From: Caldilineaceae bacterium
GTDB lineage: Bacteria; Chloroflexota; Anaerolineae; Caldilineales; Caldilineaceae
Reading direction: 5' to 3'
Length of the DNA stretch: 64,000 bases
Assembly: GCA_022824025.1 (NCBI GenBank)
Contig: JAJEBF010000031.1
Coordinates: forward strand, 1 to 64,000
The translations under genes and the position numbers were made by a program. Positions 42,159-51,500 of this stretch are shown one piece after another (the stretch's first letter is position 1; each line of letters starts with the position of its first letter). The notes below the pieces were generated by a model. It ran no database searches. It was not told the DNA's origin and saw only the letters and a program-made list of their open reading frames with translations.

Positions 42159-42992
42159 ATGTCTTTCCCGCATTGGCGTCTCATCATCGAGGATTCGCCC
42201 CGCTCCGGCCCAGCCAACATGGCCGTTGACGAAGCCATCGCCGAAGCTGCCGCGGCCGGCGCCGTCCCGCCTACCCTGCGCTTTTACCGCTGGCTTCATC
42301 CCACCGTCAGCCTTGGCCGCTTCCAGAAGATCGCCGACGTCGACGAAGCCCGCATCACCGCGCTCACCTATGACTTGGTACGCCGCCCAACCGGCGGCAG
42401 GGCGATCCTGCATGTCGACGAGCTGACCTACTCCGTCGCCGGCCCCATCGCCGACCCCCACATGGCCGGCGGCGTGATGGACGCATATCTGCGATTCAGC
42501 AACGCCCTTCTTTCCGGCCTGACGGCTCTGGGCCTGAAAGCCGATAAAGCGGGCAGCCGTTCCCGGCCCCGGCAGGAGCTGTCTGCCGCCTGCTTCGAAA
42601 CACCCAGCGCCTACGAAATTACCGCCGCCGGCCGTAAACTGATGGGCAGCGCCCAGAGCCGCCGCAAGGGGTACGTGCTGCAGCATGGCAGCCTGCCTCT
42701 ATCCGGCGATGTCACCCGCCTTGTCGATGTGCTCGCCCTCTCTTCCGCCGCCAGGAACCGGCTCCGCCTGCAGCTTCGCCAGCAAGCCATTACCCTGGCC
42801 GAAGCGCTCGACCTGCCGCCGGAATCAGAGGGTCTCTCATTCCAGCTTGTGGCCGAGGCGATGACGGGCGGATTCGCTTCCGCTCTCCAGCGCGACCCCA
42901 AGCCCGGCCAGCTCTCCGCAGAGGAGCTGCGCCGCAGCGCCGAACTGATCCGAATTCGTTACGCCGACCCTGCCTGGACCCGGCAAAGGTAG
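42159..42992 (+). CDS. Lipoate-protein ligase A/LipM-type octanoyltransferase
   Basis: The 277-residue protein of the BPL/LplA family has the lipoyl-pocket motif [11 protein letters not shown] (75-85) and a catalytic-type C145 in [14 protein letters not shown]160 in [20 protein letters not shown] follows. The Cys plus Lys pattern matches LipM octanoyltransferases, which move octanoyl from acyl carrier protein to GcvH or E2 domains. LplA ligases lack this Cys. It lies between ygfZ and DUF503 in one direction, with a gap of 6 bases to the latter. No lipA is visible in the window. Confidence 0.87.
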   Translation: MSFPHWRLIIEDSPRSGPANMAVDEAIAEAAAAGAVPPTLRFYRWLHPTVSLGRFQKIADVDEARITALTYDLVRRPTGGRAILHVDELTYSVAGPIADPHMAGGVMDAYLRFSNALLSGLTALGLKADKAGSRSRPRQELSAACFETPSAYEITAAGRKLMGSAQSRRKGYVLQHGSLPLSGDVTRLVDVLALSSAARNRLRLQLRQQAITLAEALDLPPESEGLSFQLVAEAMTGGFASALQRDPKPGQLSAEELRRSAELIRIRYADPAWTRQR

Positions 42993-42998
42993 CGGAAC

Positions 42999-43286
42999 AT
43001 GGCGATAGGACATCTGACCCTCGAACTATATCTGCCCCTCACGACGTCGCTTAAGCAGAAGCGCAGCATCGTCCGGCCGCTGATCGCCCGACTGCGCCGC
43101 GACTACAACGTATCGGTCTGCGAAGCCGACGGGCAGGATACATTGAGCCGGGCCGTCCTCGAAGTGGTCTGCGTCAGCCAGAACGGCGCCCTCGCCTACC
43201 GCCAACTTGAAAAGATCGCCGGGCGCGTCGAAAACTGGCGCATTGACGCCGAGGTTGTCGACTACCTCATTGAAATGGTGGCTTGA
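42999..43286 (+). CDS. DUF503 (YlxP-like) protein
   Basis: The 95-residue ferredoxin-like small protein has [20 protein letters not shown] and [20 protein letters not shown], then [10 protein letters not shown] and a C-terminal helix. All are typical for DUF503. Its homologue YlxP sits with rbfA and infB in Firmicutes and is thought to aid ribosome assembly. Here it trails the lipoyl gene by six bases, so probably shares its mRNA. Confidence 0.88.
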   Translation: MAIGHLTLELYLPLTTSLKQKRSIVRPLIARLRRDYNVSVCEADGQDTLSRAVLEVVCVSQNGALAYRQLEKIAGRVENWRIDAEVVDYLIEMVA

Positions 43287-43415
43287 CAGTGGAGTCCGGT
43301 CTGTGGGCCGGTTTCGCCCGCGAAGTCTACACGCGGCTGGGGGGGCGCATCTCTCACGCCTGCTCGGACGTGAGCCCCTTTCCTTCAGTGCCCGCCTTGC
43401 CGCAACGCGTGCGCG

Positions 43416-44375
43416 TCACGCGGCCTGCGCGGCCAACGGCACGCCCGGAGAGGGATTGTGTCTGCTGAGCGCGATCAGGGATTCGTCCCGATTCTCTGCA
43501 GCCGACCAGCCGGAATGGCGCCAAATGAGAAGGGCCGCGCTTGCAACAACGCTGATGATCGCGATCCACTGGGCCGTCGCCAGCTCTCCCATCACCCACG
43601 CGTCGGGGCGGAAATACTCGACCCAAAAGCGGCCCAGCGGGTAGGCGATGAAATACAACAGCGCCCCGTCCCCCCGGCGCAGCTTGTGCCCAAACTGCCA
43701 GTAAATGAGATAGAGCAGCGCAAACAACAGAACGTTCCAACCGGCTTCATAGAAAAAGGTCGGGTGAAAGCCGTTGCTCGCATACCAGTCCAGCGTTGCC
43801 TGCGGGACTTCGGCCACTCCGCACGGAGGCGCCCCTTCAGGGCGCTGGCAAGGATGTACGGGGTTTATGTGGAAGGCCCACGGCAGGTCCGTCGCCTGCC
43901 CGTACAACTCCTGATTGGCGAAGTTTCCCAGCCGTCCAATCGCCTGCGCCACCAGCACGTTGGGCCCGATGTAATCCAGGTAGCTGAGAAAGCTCAGGCC
44001 GTTGCGCCTCGTATACAGCACGATGGCGACGACCCCGCCAATCAGGCCGCCGTATATGCCCAACCCCGTAAACCCGAAGCCCTCTTTCCCCCCGCCCCAT
44101 AATCTGATGATTTCAAACGGGTTTTCACGATAGAAGGCCCAACCCGGCCCATCGGCAGGTGTGCTGAACACATGGTACAGCCGGGCGCCGACGATGCCCA
44201 GGAGCAGTGTCCACGCCAGAAGGTTCCAGATGTGGTCTGGGTTCTCTCCCGCGCGCTGTGAAAGCCGCCCCGAGAGCCACGCGGCAACAACCGCGCCGCC
44301 CACAATGAATACACCGTACCATCCCGGGGCAAACACTCTGCCAAAAATCTCAAGTTCAAAAATGGTCGGACCCAT
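43416..44375 (-). CDS. lgt: Prolipoprotein diacylglyceryl transferase
   Basis: The 319-residue membrane enzyme has about seven helices. It transfers diacylglyceryl from phosphatidylglycerol to the lipobox cysteine of prolipoproteins. The family signature GRLGNFANQELYG is at 147-159. HPTFFYEAGWNVLLFALLYL and LGRFWVEYFRPDAW carry the conserved Glu and Arg. A Cys-containing insert (VHPCQRPEGAPPCGVAEVPQ) precedes HPTFFYE, an addition seen in some Chloroflexota. It serves the lipoproteins encoded in this window. Confidence 0.93.
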   Translation of the reverse strand: MGPTIFELEIFGRVFAPGWYGVFIVGGAVVAAWLSGRLSQRAGENPDHIWNLLAWTLLLGIVGARLYHVFSTPADGPGWAFYRENPFEIIRLWGGGKEGFGFTGLGIYGGLIGGVVAIVLYTRRNGLSFLSYLDYIGPNVLVAQAIGRLGNFANQELYGQATDLPWAFHINPVHPCQRPEGAPPCGVAEVPQATLDWYASNGFHPTFFYEAGWNVLLFALLYLIYWQFGHKLRRGDGALLYFIAYPLGRFWVEYFRPDAWVMGELATAQWIAIISVVASAALLIWRHSGWSAAENRDESLIALSRHNPSPGVPLAAQAA

Positions 44376-44497
44376 ACCGTTACCTTGTCGATGAATGTGC
44401 GCAGTTGCTACCTTGCGACAGTATAGAAGAATCTCACCCTTTACCCTAAAACCCGCTCAACTGGCGCCCCGGCAAACGCCCGCGCCCCTTAATTCCT

Positions 44498-45460
44498 TTA
44501 AGGGCCAGGCGCGCCGTTTTCCAGCCATACCTCGAGCGTGGCGCCAACCCGCTCAAAACTCTCCACCCCCAGCTTATCGATCGTATCCTCAACCGTATGC
44601 CAGTATGGATAGGTGAAGTCGATGATGTCTATGGCCGTGTAACCAGCCTCGATGAACGGTGTGTGATCGTCCAGCAATGGCGTGCCCGCATCCATACGGA
44701 ACCATTCCCCGTATCCCAGCTGCGCGGCAACCGACCAGATCGCTTCTGTAAGGCCGCGGTGCGAATTCGGCTCCCACAGCAGCTGCTGATCCGCGTCACC
44801 AATCATATCTACGATCACCGTGTAGCGCGGCGACTGGCACTCTCCCAACGCGTCCCAATTCTCAACGAAATAACGGCTGCCCAGAATCCAGTCCCAGCCC
44901 TGAATGTAACCATTGTCCTCGGCATCGAAGAATGCCAGGCAGATCGTGTGATCTGTGCTCTCCACATCCAGCGTGCGCGCCATCTCCAGCAGCACGGCCA
45001 CGCCCGAGGCGCCGTCATTCGCGCCCGGCACCGGCTTGCTGCGGTTCTCAGGATCCGGGTCAGAATCGGAAAAGATGCGCGTATCGTAATGCGCGCCCAG
45101 GATGATCACCGGGCCCGATCCCCTGTAAGCGACGATGTTGCGCGCTTCCACGTCGGGCAGCGGCCGGAACGGTTGGATCAGCACGTCCCATCCATGCGCA
45201 TTCAACTCCGCAACCAGCCAGTCCCCCATCTCGCGGTGGGCCGGTGTACCCGTGATGCGCGGCCCAAAGGCCATCTGTTCCTCTACATAGACCATCGCCT
45301 GCTGAGCCGAAAAGGAAGGAGAGGAGTCCGGCAGTTCCAGCAGCCCGTAGCCGAGATAACCGAAAAACCCCGCGGATGCGGCCAGAGCCACCAGCAGCGT
45401 GATCTCAGTCCGGAAAGTCTTTGTTGTACTCATCAGGCGCCGCCAGTTAATTTGGATCAT
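44498..45460 (-). CDS. M28 family metallopeptidase / glutaminyl-cyclase-like protein
   Basis: The 320-residue product has a signal anchor (ITLLVALAASAGFFGYLGYG), so it is exported or membrane-tethered. The zinc-site residues are H124 (GAHYDTR), D149 (GANDGASG), E181 (FFDAEDNG), an Asp in VIVDMIGD and a C-terminal His (YWHTVEDT). The sequence after E181 (GWDWILGSRYF) and LLDDHTPFIEAGY resemble glutaminyl-peptide cyclotransferases as much as aminopeptidases. ATG 45433 is an alternative start. It is monocistronic. Confidence 0.87.
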   Translation of the reverse strand: MIQINWRRLMSTTKTFRTEITLLVALAASAGFFGYLGYGLLELPDSSPSFSAQQAMVYVEEQMAFGPRITGTPAHREMGDWLVAELNAHGWDVLIQPFRPLPDVEARNIVAYRGSGPVIILGAHYDTRIFSDSDPDPENRSKPVPGANDGASGVAVLLEMARTLDVESTDHTICLAFFDAEDNGYIQGWDWILGSRYFVENWDALGECQSPRYTVIVDMIGDADQQLLWEPNSHRGLTEAIWSVAAQLGYGEWFRMDAGTPLLDDHTPFIEAGYTAIDIIDFTYPYWHTVEDTIDKLGVESFERVGATLEVWLENGAPGP

Positions 45461-45640
45461 GGCAAATGTTGGGAGCCTCTTGAAATGGTTGCTTCTTCTT
45501 TACGCTGAGATACCATTTGCGTCCCTTGCGATCGCCGGGGACCAGACGCCGCCGCCTGCTCTTTGCAGCCCGTACGCCGTTCCTTTGCGCCTAATTGGTA
45601 TCCTTCCGCCCCTATGCCGCGTGCCCAGCTGCAGAAAAAG

Positions 45641-47014
45641 TCAGGAACGCGGCCGCAGCCGAATCCGAATGGGCGTGCCCACAAACGGGTGGTGCCGGCG
45701 CAACTGATTCTCCAGGTAACGGAGGTAACTGAAGTGCGCCAACTCCGGATCGTTGACAAACAGAATAAAGGTAGGGGGCTCGACGCTGGCCTGCGTTGCG
45801 TAGTAGATTCGCAGCGGCCGCAACCGTTTCGTTGCCGGCGGCGAACGGTGATAGGCATCCTGTATCACGCCGTTCAACTCCGCCGTTGGGATACGGTGGC
45901 GCCGTTCCGTCGCGACCGCCAGCGCGGTTGGCAACACCTTTTGCACACGCTGCCTGGTCAGCGCGCTGATGAAGAGCACCGGAACATAGTCAAGAAACTT
46001 CAGATCTTCCCGTACCTTTCGCGTGTACTCCACCATCGTCTGCGTGTCCTTCTCGACCACATCCCACTTGTTCACCAGAACGACGACGCTCTTGTGCGCC
46101 TCCAGCACATGACCGGCAATATGCGCGTCCTGGGCTGTGACACCTTCGACGCCGTCTACCAGAAGCAGGGAAACGTCGGCCCGATCTATGCCGCGCATAC
46201 TGCGAAGCACGCTGTATTTCTCGATGCCCGGCTCCACCCGCCCCCGCCGCCGTATGCCTGCCGTGTCAATCAATGCGATCTTCTGACCGTGATAGATTAA
46301 TTCAGTATCAATGGCATCCCGGGTGGTCCCCGCAATGTCGCTTACAATTGCCCTTTCTCGCCCCAGCAATGTGTTGAGCAGACTGCTCTTGCCCACATTC
46401 GGCCTGCCCACCAGGGCAATCGCTACGACATCCTCTTCTTCCTCATCCCCAACCAGGCTGTCTGCAAGTTCGTCCGTGATCACATCGAGCAGGTCGCCGA
46501 CACCAATACCGTGAAAGGCGCTGATCGCAATCGGTTCGCCAATGCCCAGCGCCCAGAACTCGGCCGCGTCAAGTTGCCTCTGCTCGCTGTCCGCTTTGTT
46601 GACCGCCAGCAGAACCGGTTTTGTCGTCTGCTGCAGGAATTCGGCCAGGTCTTCATCGGCCGCTGTCAAACCGTCCTTTCCATCCACCACCAGAACGATA
46701 ACGTCAGCCTCGTTCACCGCGATCTGGGCCTGATTCGTAATCTCTTTGACGTAGCGGGAAGAGTCGCGCGCCAAGGGCGCCACACCCGGCCGAGAGGCAC
46801 GGAACTCCGCCGTTTTCTGCGCCTCCAGGCCGCCAGTGTCAATCACAACGAAGGAAACGCCGCGCCACTCTACCTCCCCATAGATGCGGTCCCGCGTCGT
46901 GCCCGGCATGTCTTCAACGATCGCTGTTCTCTCGCCGATCAACCGGTTGAAGAGCGTGGACTTGCCCACATTCGGCCGGCCAACCAGCGCCACGACTGCC
47001 TGTCGTCGTGCCAT
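45641..47014 (-). CDS. der: Ribosome biogenesis GTPase Der (EngA)
   Basis: The 457-residue protein has two tandem G domains, with GRPNVGKST at 12-20 and GRPNVGKS at 203-210. DTGG and DTAG switch motifs, NKAD and NKWD base-specificity motifs and the C-terminal KH-like domain complete the family architecture. It acts in 50S subunit assembly. It is the third gene of the unit cdaA-cdaR-der; its start follows the cdaR stop by one base. Confidence 0.95.
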   Translation of the reverse strand: MARRQAVVALVGRPNVGKSTLFNRLIGERTAIVEDMPGTTRDRIYGEVEWRGVSFVVIDTGGLEAQKTAEFRASRPGVAPLARDSSRYVKEITNQAQIAVNEADVIVLVVDGKDGLTAADEDLAEFLQQTTKPVLLAVNKADSEQRQLDAAEFWALGIGEPIAISAFHGIGVGDLLDVITDELADSLVGDEEEEDVVAIALVGRPNVGKSSLLNTLLGRERAIVSDIAGTTRDAIDTELIYHGQKIALIDTAGIRRRGRVEPGIEKYSVLRSMRGIDRADVSLLLVDGVEGVTAQDAHIAGHVLEAHKSVVVLVNKWDVVEKDTQTMVEYTRKVREDLKFLDYVPVLFISALTRQRVQKVLPTALAVATERRHRIPTAELNGVIQDAYHRSPPATKRLRPLRIYYATQASVEPPTFILFVNDPELAHFSYLRYLENQLRRHHPFVGTPIRIRLRPRS

Positions 47015-47015
47015 G

Positions 47016-48467
47016 TCAGTTTGCTTCCGTCGGCGTTGCGGTGGGCGACGAGCCCGGCTGGTCCGGAGCCGGAACCGGGGATGGCTCTACCGTCGCTCCC
47101 GCCGGCTCCGGTGTCGCAGTTGTCTCCCCGCCCGGTGAGTCCGTCGGCTCCGCCGGTCCGGGCACCGGCGTGCCCGGTGTTTCAATCGGCTCTGGAGTCT
47201 CCGTCGCTGTCGGGGTGATCAAGGACTCGATCAACACCTCAATCGCTTCCGGAATCACGCCCTCCTCGACGATCCCTTCCGGCACAACAACCGTGGGCTC
47301 CACCAAATGGCTGCCGGGCAACAGTCCCGTCAGATCAAGAAGCACCCGTACCTCCTCCGGGCCCAGCAGCTCCAACCGCGGCAGCGGTCCGCTCACAATC
47401 ACCTCCACCTCTTCCAGCGACACCGTGATGCGCATGTCATCCCCGGCGCCCTGTATCACCGGATGGCGCCGGACCGTCAGGCTGCTCTCCAAGGCCGCCA
47501 CGCCCACCGTTACCGATACACTGTCCTCAGCCGTGGATACATTCTCCGGCAGAATGAGCGCAAGTCGCTCCCGAACATCATCCGTCGCGCCTTCTATCTG
47601 AAGCGTTGTCGTCTCCACGAATCCAGGAACTTCCCTCAGCGCATTGGGGCTGCCGAGCAGTACAACCGTCTGCGGCTCGACCTTTACCCCTGTCAGCCGG
47701 TAATTCGGTGAAGGCAGCCCCTGCACATCTGCCCTCACCACGACCTCCTTGCGCCCGGGCGGCTGCACGACCGGCACAACGATTCGCGCCGTGCCCGGTT
47801 TCACGACGACTCTCTCCACCTCCAGGTTTTGAGCATTGCGGGCAATCAGGGGTCGAACCTGTTCTACCTGGCTCTTGGCGTTGCGTAGGAAGACTGACGC
47901 AACCACCGACCGCACCTGCGTTACCAGCGTGCGCGGCCCCGAAATCTCGACCTCGGCCGGTTCCGACAGCGGCTCCTGCCAGTCATAGCCAAATGCCGCG
48001 CTGTCCATCACCTCTACTTCCACCGGTATGAATCTCGAGATGACCGGTTCCAGCTGCACGCGCAGCTGCCTCGGCTCATGCGCAATGACCTCGACATCCG
48101 GATTCAATGCCGTGACCACGACTTCCACTTCATGGCTTCCTGCCGTCAACCCCGCCAAATCGATCACCGCGCTGAAATCGTCCGCCTGCTGCGACTCCAG
48201 CGAACGTTGCGGCGCACGCAGCGTCAGCACTGCCGTACGATTGGTCAAGTCCTGTAAACTCCGCAATCCGGCGCCCATGTTCCGCACCTCGATCAGAATC
48301 GGCTCCTCGTACTCCAGCCGAGTCATCGGGTTTTCCTGCTCGATTGCGATAAACCAGACGACAAACGCCAACAACACTGAAAGCAGCAGAGTTGTTGTCG
48401 GTTTTACGGAGCGGCTGTAACGCCGAATCCTATTAAACTTCAGCAAGAAATTCCCCAGTTTCTGCAT
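47016..48467 (-). CDS. cdaR: YbbR-domain protein (CdaR-like regulator of diadenylate cyclase)
   Basis: The 483-residue product has an N-terminal membrane anchor (TTTLLLSVLLAFVVWFIAIE). Four YbbR repeats follow with repeated 'V.V.G....L' strands (VEISGPRTLV, VVLLGSPNAL, VEVIVSGPLPRLEL). The C-terminal tail of about 70 residues is Pro/Thr/Glu-rich (TPTATETPEPIETPGTPVPG). CdaR binds CdaA across the membrane and tunes c-di-AMP synthesis. The start overlaps the cdaA gene by 35 bases. The low-complexity tail is unusual for CdaR and looks like a surface linker. Confidence 0.88.
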   Translation of the reverse strand: MQKLGNFLLKFNRIRRYSRSVKPTTTLLLSVLLAFVVWFIAIEQENPMTRLEYEEPILIEVRNMGAGLRSLQDLTNRTAVLTLRAPQRSLESQQADDFSAVIDLAGLTAGSHEVEVVVTALNPDVEVIAHEPRQLRVQLEPVISRFIPVEVEVMDSAAFGYDWQEPLSEPAEVEISGPRTLVTQVRSVVASVFLRNAKSQVEQVRPLIARNAQNLEVERVVVKPGTARIVVPVVQPPGRKEVVVRADVQGLPSPNYRLTGVKVEPQTVVLLGSPNALREVPGFVETTTLQIEGATDDVRERLALILPENVSTAEDSVSVTVGVAALESSLTVRRHPVIQGAGDDMRITVSLEEVEVIVSGPLPRLELLGPEEVRVLLDLTGLLPGSHLVEPTVVVPEGIVEEGVIPEAIEVLIESLITPTATETPEPIETPGTPVPGPAEPTDSPGGETTATPEPAGATVEPSPVPAPDQPGSSPTATPTEAN

Positions 48468-49251
48468 TGCCCATTATCGGCCGCGGTTCATAAAATTCGG
48501 TTAACCTGCGCCGTAGCTCATTCGCATCCAACCGGCGGGCCATCCGCCCGCCCGTCGCAATCGATATCGCGCCCGTCTCCTCCGACACGACAACGCTCAT
48601 CGCGTCCGTCAACTCCGTAATGCCAATCGCGGCCCGGTGCCGCGTGCCCAGCTGCCGGTCAGTAAGGTTGCGATTTGTCAGGGGCAGAATGCACGACGCT
48701 GCCGCCACCCTGCCGTTCTGTACGATGACCGCCCCGTCGTGAAGCGGTGTCCCCGGGAAAAAAACGGTCAGCAACAGTTCATCGGTCAGTTCCCCGTCGA
48801 TCTTCACGCCGCGGTCGACATACTCCATCAGACCTCCGCTCCCTTCCAGCACCAGCAGAGTTCCATGACGCCGCGCCGAAAGTTGTTCGCATGAGCGGAC
48901 AATCTCGTTGATCAGCGGCTCCGCTCCCCCACTTGCGCGTCGCAGAAAAAACGGAGTCCTCCGCCCCACCTGCTCAAGAACGCGCCGGATCTCCGGCTGA
49001 AATATGACTGGGATCGATACAAATACCACCAGCGAGCTATTGCGTAACAGCCAGCTGAAGGCCGTTAACTCTACCGTGCGCACCAGCACAAACACCAGGA
49101 TGCCGATGATCAATATGCCAAGTACCAGCTGCGCCGCCTGCGTCCCCCGCAGCAAATGCAACAAGGCATAGAAAATCACCATCAGCAGAAAAAGGTCAAC
49201 GATGTTCTGCCAGTCTGTCAGGCGACTGAGAATTGCCACAAAGTCGGTCAT
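48433..49251 (-). CDS. cdaA: Diadenylate cyclase CdaA
   Basis: The 272-residue enzyme makes c-di-AMP from two ATP. Three N-terminal helices (IVDLFLLMVIFYALLHLL; QLVLGILIIGILVFVLV; a third near 63-83) precede the DAC domain with DGA at 172-174 and RHR at 204-206. ATG 49251 (GAAGAGGG upstream) is preferred over GTG 49269. It is the first gene of the unit with cdaR and der. The usual third partner glmM is not present. Confidence 0.94.
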   Translation of the reverse strand: MTDFVAILSRLTDWQNIVDLFLLMVIFYALLHLLRGTQAAQLVLGILIIGILVFVLVRTVELTAFSWLLRNSSLVVFVSIPVIFQPEIRRVLEQVGRRTPFFLRRASGGAEPLINEIVRSCEQLSARRHGTLLVLEGSGGLMEYVDRGVKIDGELTDELLLTVFFPGTPLHDGAVIVQNGRVAAASCILPLTNRNLTDRQLGTRHRAAIGITELTDAMSVVVSEETGAISIATGGRMARRLDANELRRRLTEFYEPRPIMGNAETGEFLAEV

Positions 49252-49331
49252 GTCACCCTCTTCTCCCACAACGAACCATCACTGGAACCCATCTTCTCTT
49301 CACGCGCAGCCTGTCGCACACTTACGCCCTC

Positions 49332-50267
49332 CTATGAAGGCAGCGCCGCGCCGCCCAGCAAATGCGCAAGAATCGCCTTCTGCGCATGCAGCCGGTTGTG
49401 CGCTTGCGGGAACAGGCGGCTGCTGTCCCCGTCAGCCACCGCGTCCGATATCTCTTCCCCCCGGTGCGCCGGCAGACAGTGCATCACAAGCACCTCTTCG
49501 TTGGCCGTCCGCCGCACCAACTCCGTATTGATCTGGTAGGGCGGGAGGACTGCCATCCGATCCTCCTTCTCCTCTTCATCACCCATGCTGACCCACACGT
49601 CGGTGTACAGGACGTCCGCTCCCATCACACCATCCAGGTCGTCCGTGATGTCGACCTCCGCCTCCGCCGCAGTCAAAACCTCATCGGAAGGCACATACCC
49701 GGCCGGAGCCACCACGCGTACATTGAGCCCAACCTTGCCCGCAGCCATCAGCAAACTGGTCGCGACATTGTTGGCGCCGTCGCCCACGTACACAAGCGTC
49801 CTGTCCTCCAAACTGCCGAGCTGCTCCCAGATTGTGTAGACGTCGGTCAGAGCCTGGCACGGATGACTGAAATCACTCAATCCGTTGATCACGGGCACGC
49901 TGCCCCACGCCACCATCTCCTCAATGTGACGGTGCGCAAAAACACGCGCCATGACGCCGTCCACGTACCCGCTCAATACCCGGATCACATCAGCCGGGCT
50001 CTCTCGCGTCCCCAGACCAACCTCAGCCGGACTGAGATAGAACGCATACCCGCCCAGGTGCTGCATACCCATTTCAAAGCTGACGCGAGTGCGCAATGAC
50101 GGCTTCTCAAACAGCATCGCCAGCGACTTCCCGGACAGAATCGGTTCATTGCGCCCGCTGCGCGTCCACTCCTCCTTTAGGTCCCTGGCCAGCCTCATCA
50201 GGCCCCAGAACTGTTCACTTGTCAGACTATCGATGCCAACAAAATGGTCGAGGGGCGTAACGCTCAC
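49332..50267 (-). CDS. argF: Ornithine carbamoyltransferase
   Basis: The 311-residue cytoplasmic enzyme of arginine synthesis converts ornithine plus carbamoyl phosphate to citrulline. The carbamoyl-phosphate loop [12 protein letters not shown] (53-64), HPCQALTD, the ornithine loop [10 protein letters not shown] and the C-terminal [11 protein letters not shown] are all present. The length is standard. FEKPSLRTR replaces the more common FxxxSTRTR, a variant found in several thermophile and Chloroflexota enzymes. It lies 80 bases upstream of cdaA on the same strand. Confidence 0.93.
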   Translation of the reverse strand: MSVTPLDHFVGIDSLTSEQFWGLMRLARDLKEEWTRSGRNEPILSGKSLAMLFEKPSLRTRVSFEMGMQHLGGYAFYLSPAEVGLGTRESPADVIRVLSGYVDGVMARVFAHRHIEEMVAWGSVPVINGLSDFSHPCQALTDVYTIWEQLGSLEDRTLVYVGDGANNVATSLLMAAGKVGLNVRVVAPAGYVPSDEVLTAAEAEVDITDDLDGVMGADVLYTDVWVSMGDEEEKEDRMAVLPPYQINTELVRRTANEEVLVMHCLPAHRGEEISDAVADGDSSRLFPQAHNRLHAQKAILAHLLGGAALPS

Positions 50268-50405
50268 AATCCTCTCCTGATCTGTGGTCCGGATATGCCC
50301 CCGCGAAGGGGGGATGCATCCGAGTATAAAGACGACGGTTCCGCTCGTTTTGTTCCCACAGCGATGAACTGCCCCTGCCTGCGCCCAATTTGAGTTGGGC
50401 CGCAG

Positions 50406-51353
50406 TCAAAAAGGGCTCTGCGCCATCGCCGCCGCGCTGACCAGCATAGCCGCCGTCCATGAAGCCTGAACATTGACGAGTGACCGACCGCGGTAGACCG
50501 CCGCCCACGTAGCCAGCCACAACACGCCCAGTACCGCCAGAGCCAAGGGCGCCCGACCAACGATCAGCATCAACGAAATCCCGGCCTGCGCCGCGGCCAT
50601 GACAGTGAGTCCTCTGCGCGCGCCAACATCCTCCATGCTGCGATTCGCGCCCCAAACATGCATGGTCCACAACAGTACGAGCGCCCAGTGATGCCCATCC
50701 CAGGGGTCGAGGCCGAACAGCGTCAAGCCCAGGATCCAAGGCGCCGCCACAACCGCAACACTGTGCAGCACGGCAGCGGAGACCAGCGGCACATGACGCG
50801 AAAGCCAGCCGCTCACAGCAAGGCCCAGCACGACCAGCGTGGCCCATACCGCGGCCATGCCGATTGCTGAGGCGGCCGCCATCGCCACGAGGACGCCCGG
50901 CAACCATGCCCGCGCCGCCACCGGGAGAACGCCCGGTCCGTGCATTCCCATTACGCGCGCGGCAGGCGAACCCATTGCCAGGTACGGCAACCATGGGCGC
51001 CTGTGTTGCATCGTATATCTGATGCGGGGCAATGCCTCTGGCGTTGCAAGCCCGCCCCAGATGTTGCCCCACAAGGGATCGACCAGCAGAAAGAGGAGCG
51101 CCAGCGTCTGCGGGGAAACCGTGCGCCCCACTTCGCCGATGCCAGCGGCCAGCGCCGCCGCGGCCAGCGACCATGCGGCAGAAATGCGCCAGGGGGAAAG
51201 CTCCAGCCAAAAACGCGCGTCCAATAACGCGCTGCTGGACGTTGCCGGTATCGTCACAGGTCCTGACTCTCGTTCGCCGTCCGCGCCGGGAACCTCTTTG
51301 CCTGTGCGCCCCGCCTCCGCTGCAGCCGCGCCGAACCTTTCTGATGCTGTCAA
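50406..51353 (-). CDS. Polytopic membrane protein of unknown function
   Basis: The frame of 315 residues opens at TTG 51353; GTG 51257 is an alternative that drops a low-complexity N-terminus. There are seven or eight hydrophobic segments, for example LVAMAAASAIGMAAVWATLV and AGISLMLIVGRAPLALAVLG. The motif GLDPWDGHHWALVLLW carries conserved-looking polar residues. It resembles no family I can name, although the acidic D-x-x-D-x-H-H loop recalls UbiA-type prenyltransferases. It is not clearly cotranscribed with argF. Confidence 0.6.
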   Translation of the reverse strand: MTASERFGAAAAEAGRTGKEVPGADGERESGPVTIPATSSSALLDARFWLELSPWRISAAWSLAAAALAAGIGEVGRTVSPQTLALLFLLVDPLWGNIWGGLATPEALPRIRYTMQHRRPWLPYLAMGSPAARVMGMHGPGVLPVAARAWLPGVLVAMAAASAIGMAAVWATLVVLGLAVSGWLSRHVPLVSAAVLHSVAVVAAPWILGLTLFGLDPWDGHHWALVLLWTMHVWGANRSMEDVGARRGLTVMAAAQAGISLMLIVGRAPLALAVLGVLWLATWAAVYRGRSLVNVQASWTAAMLVSAAAMAQSPF

Positions 51354-51500
51354 AGTCTAACTGTACTCCTTCGCGCTACCGGCAGGGCCAATTAGCCTAC
51401 GGATCACCGGCGCCGATCGCCAATCGGAGCATGACCCCAAGGTTTGAGATAGGCTAATCCGCCACTGTAAGTATAACAGAAGGAGTTTCAACGGCGAATA

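Noticed and set aside
44597..45508. 303-residue plus-strand frame opposite the M28 gene
   Set aside because: The minus strand carries all zinc ligands and a signal anchor; the plus frame has no motif.
50227..51210. 327-residue minus-strand frame overlapping the unknown membrane protein
   Set aside because: The alternative frame at 50406-51353 has clear transmembrane periodicity; this one is Gly/Arg/Cys-rich without pattern.
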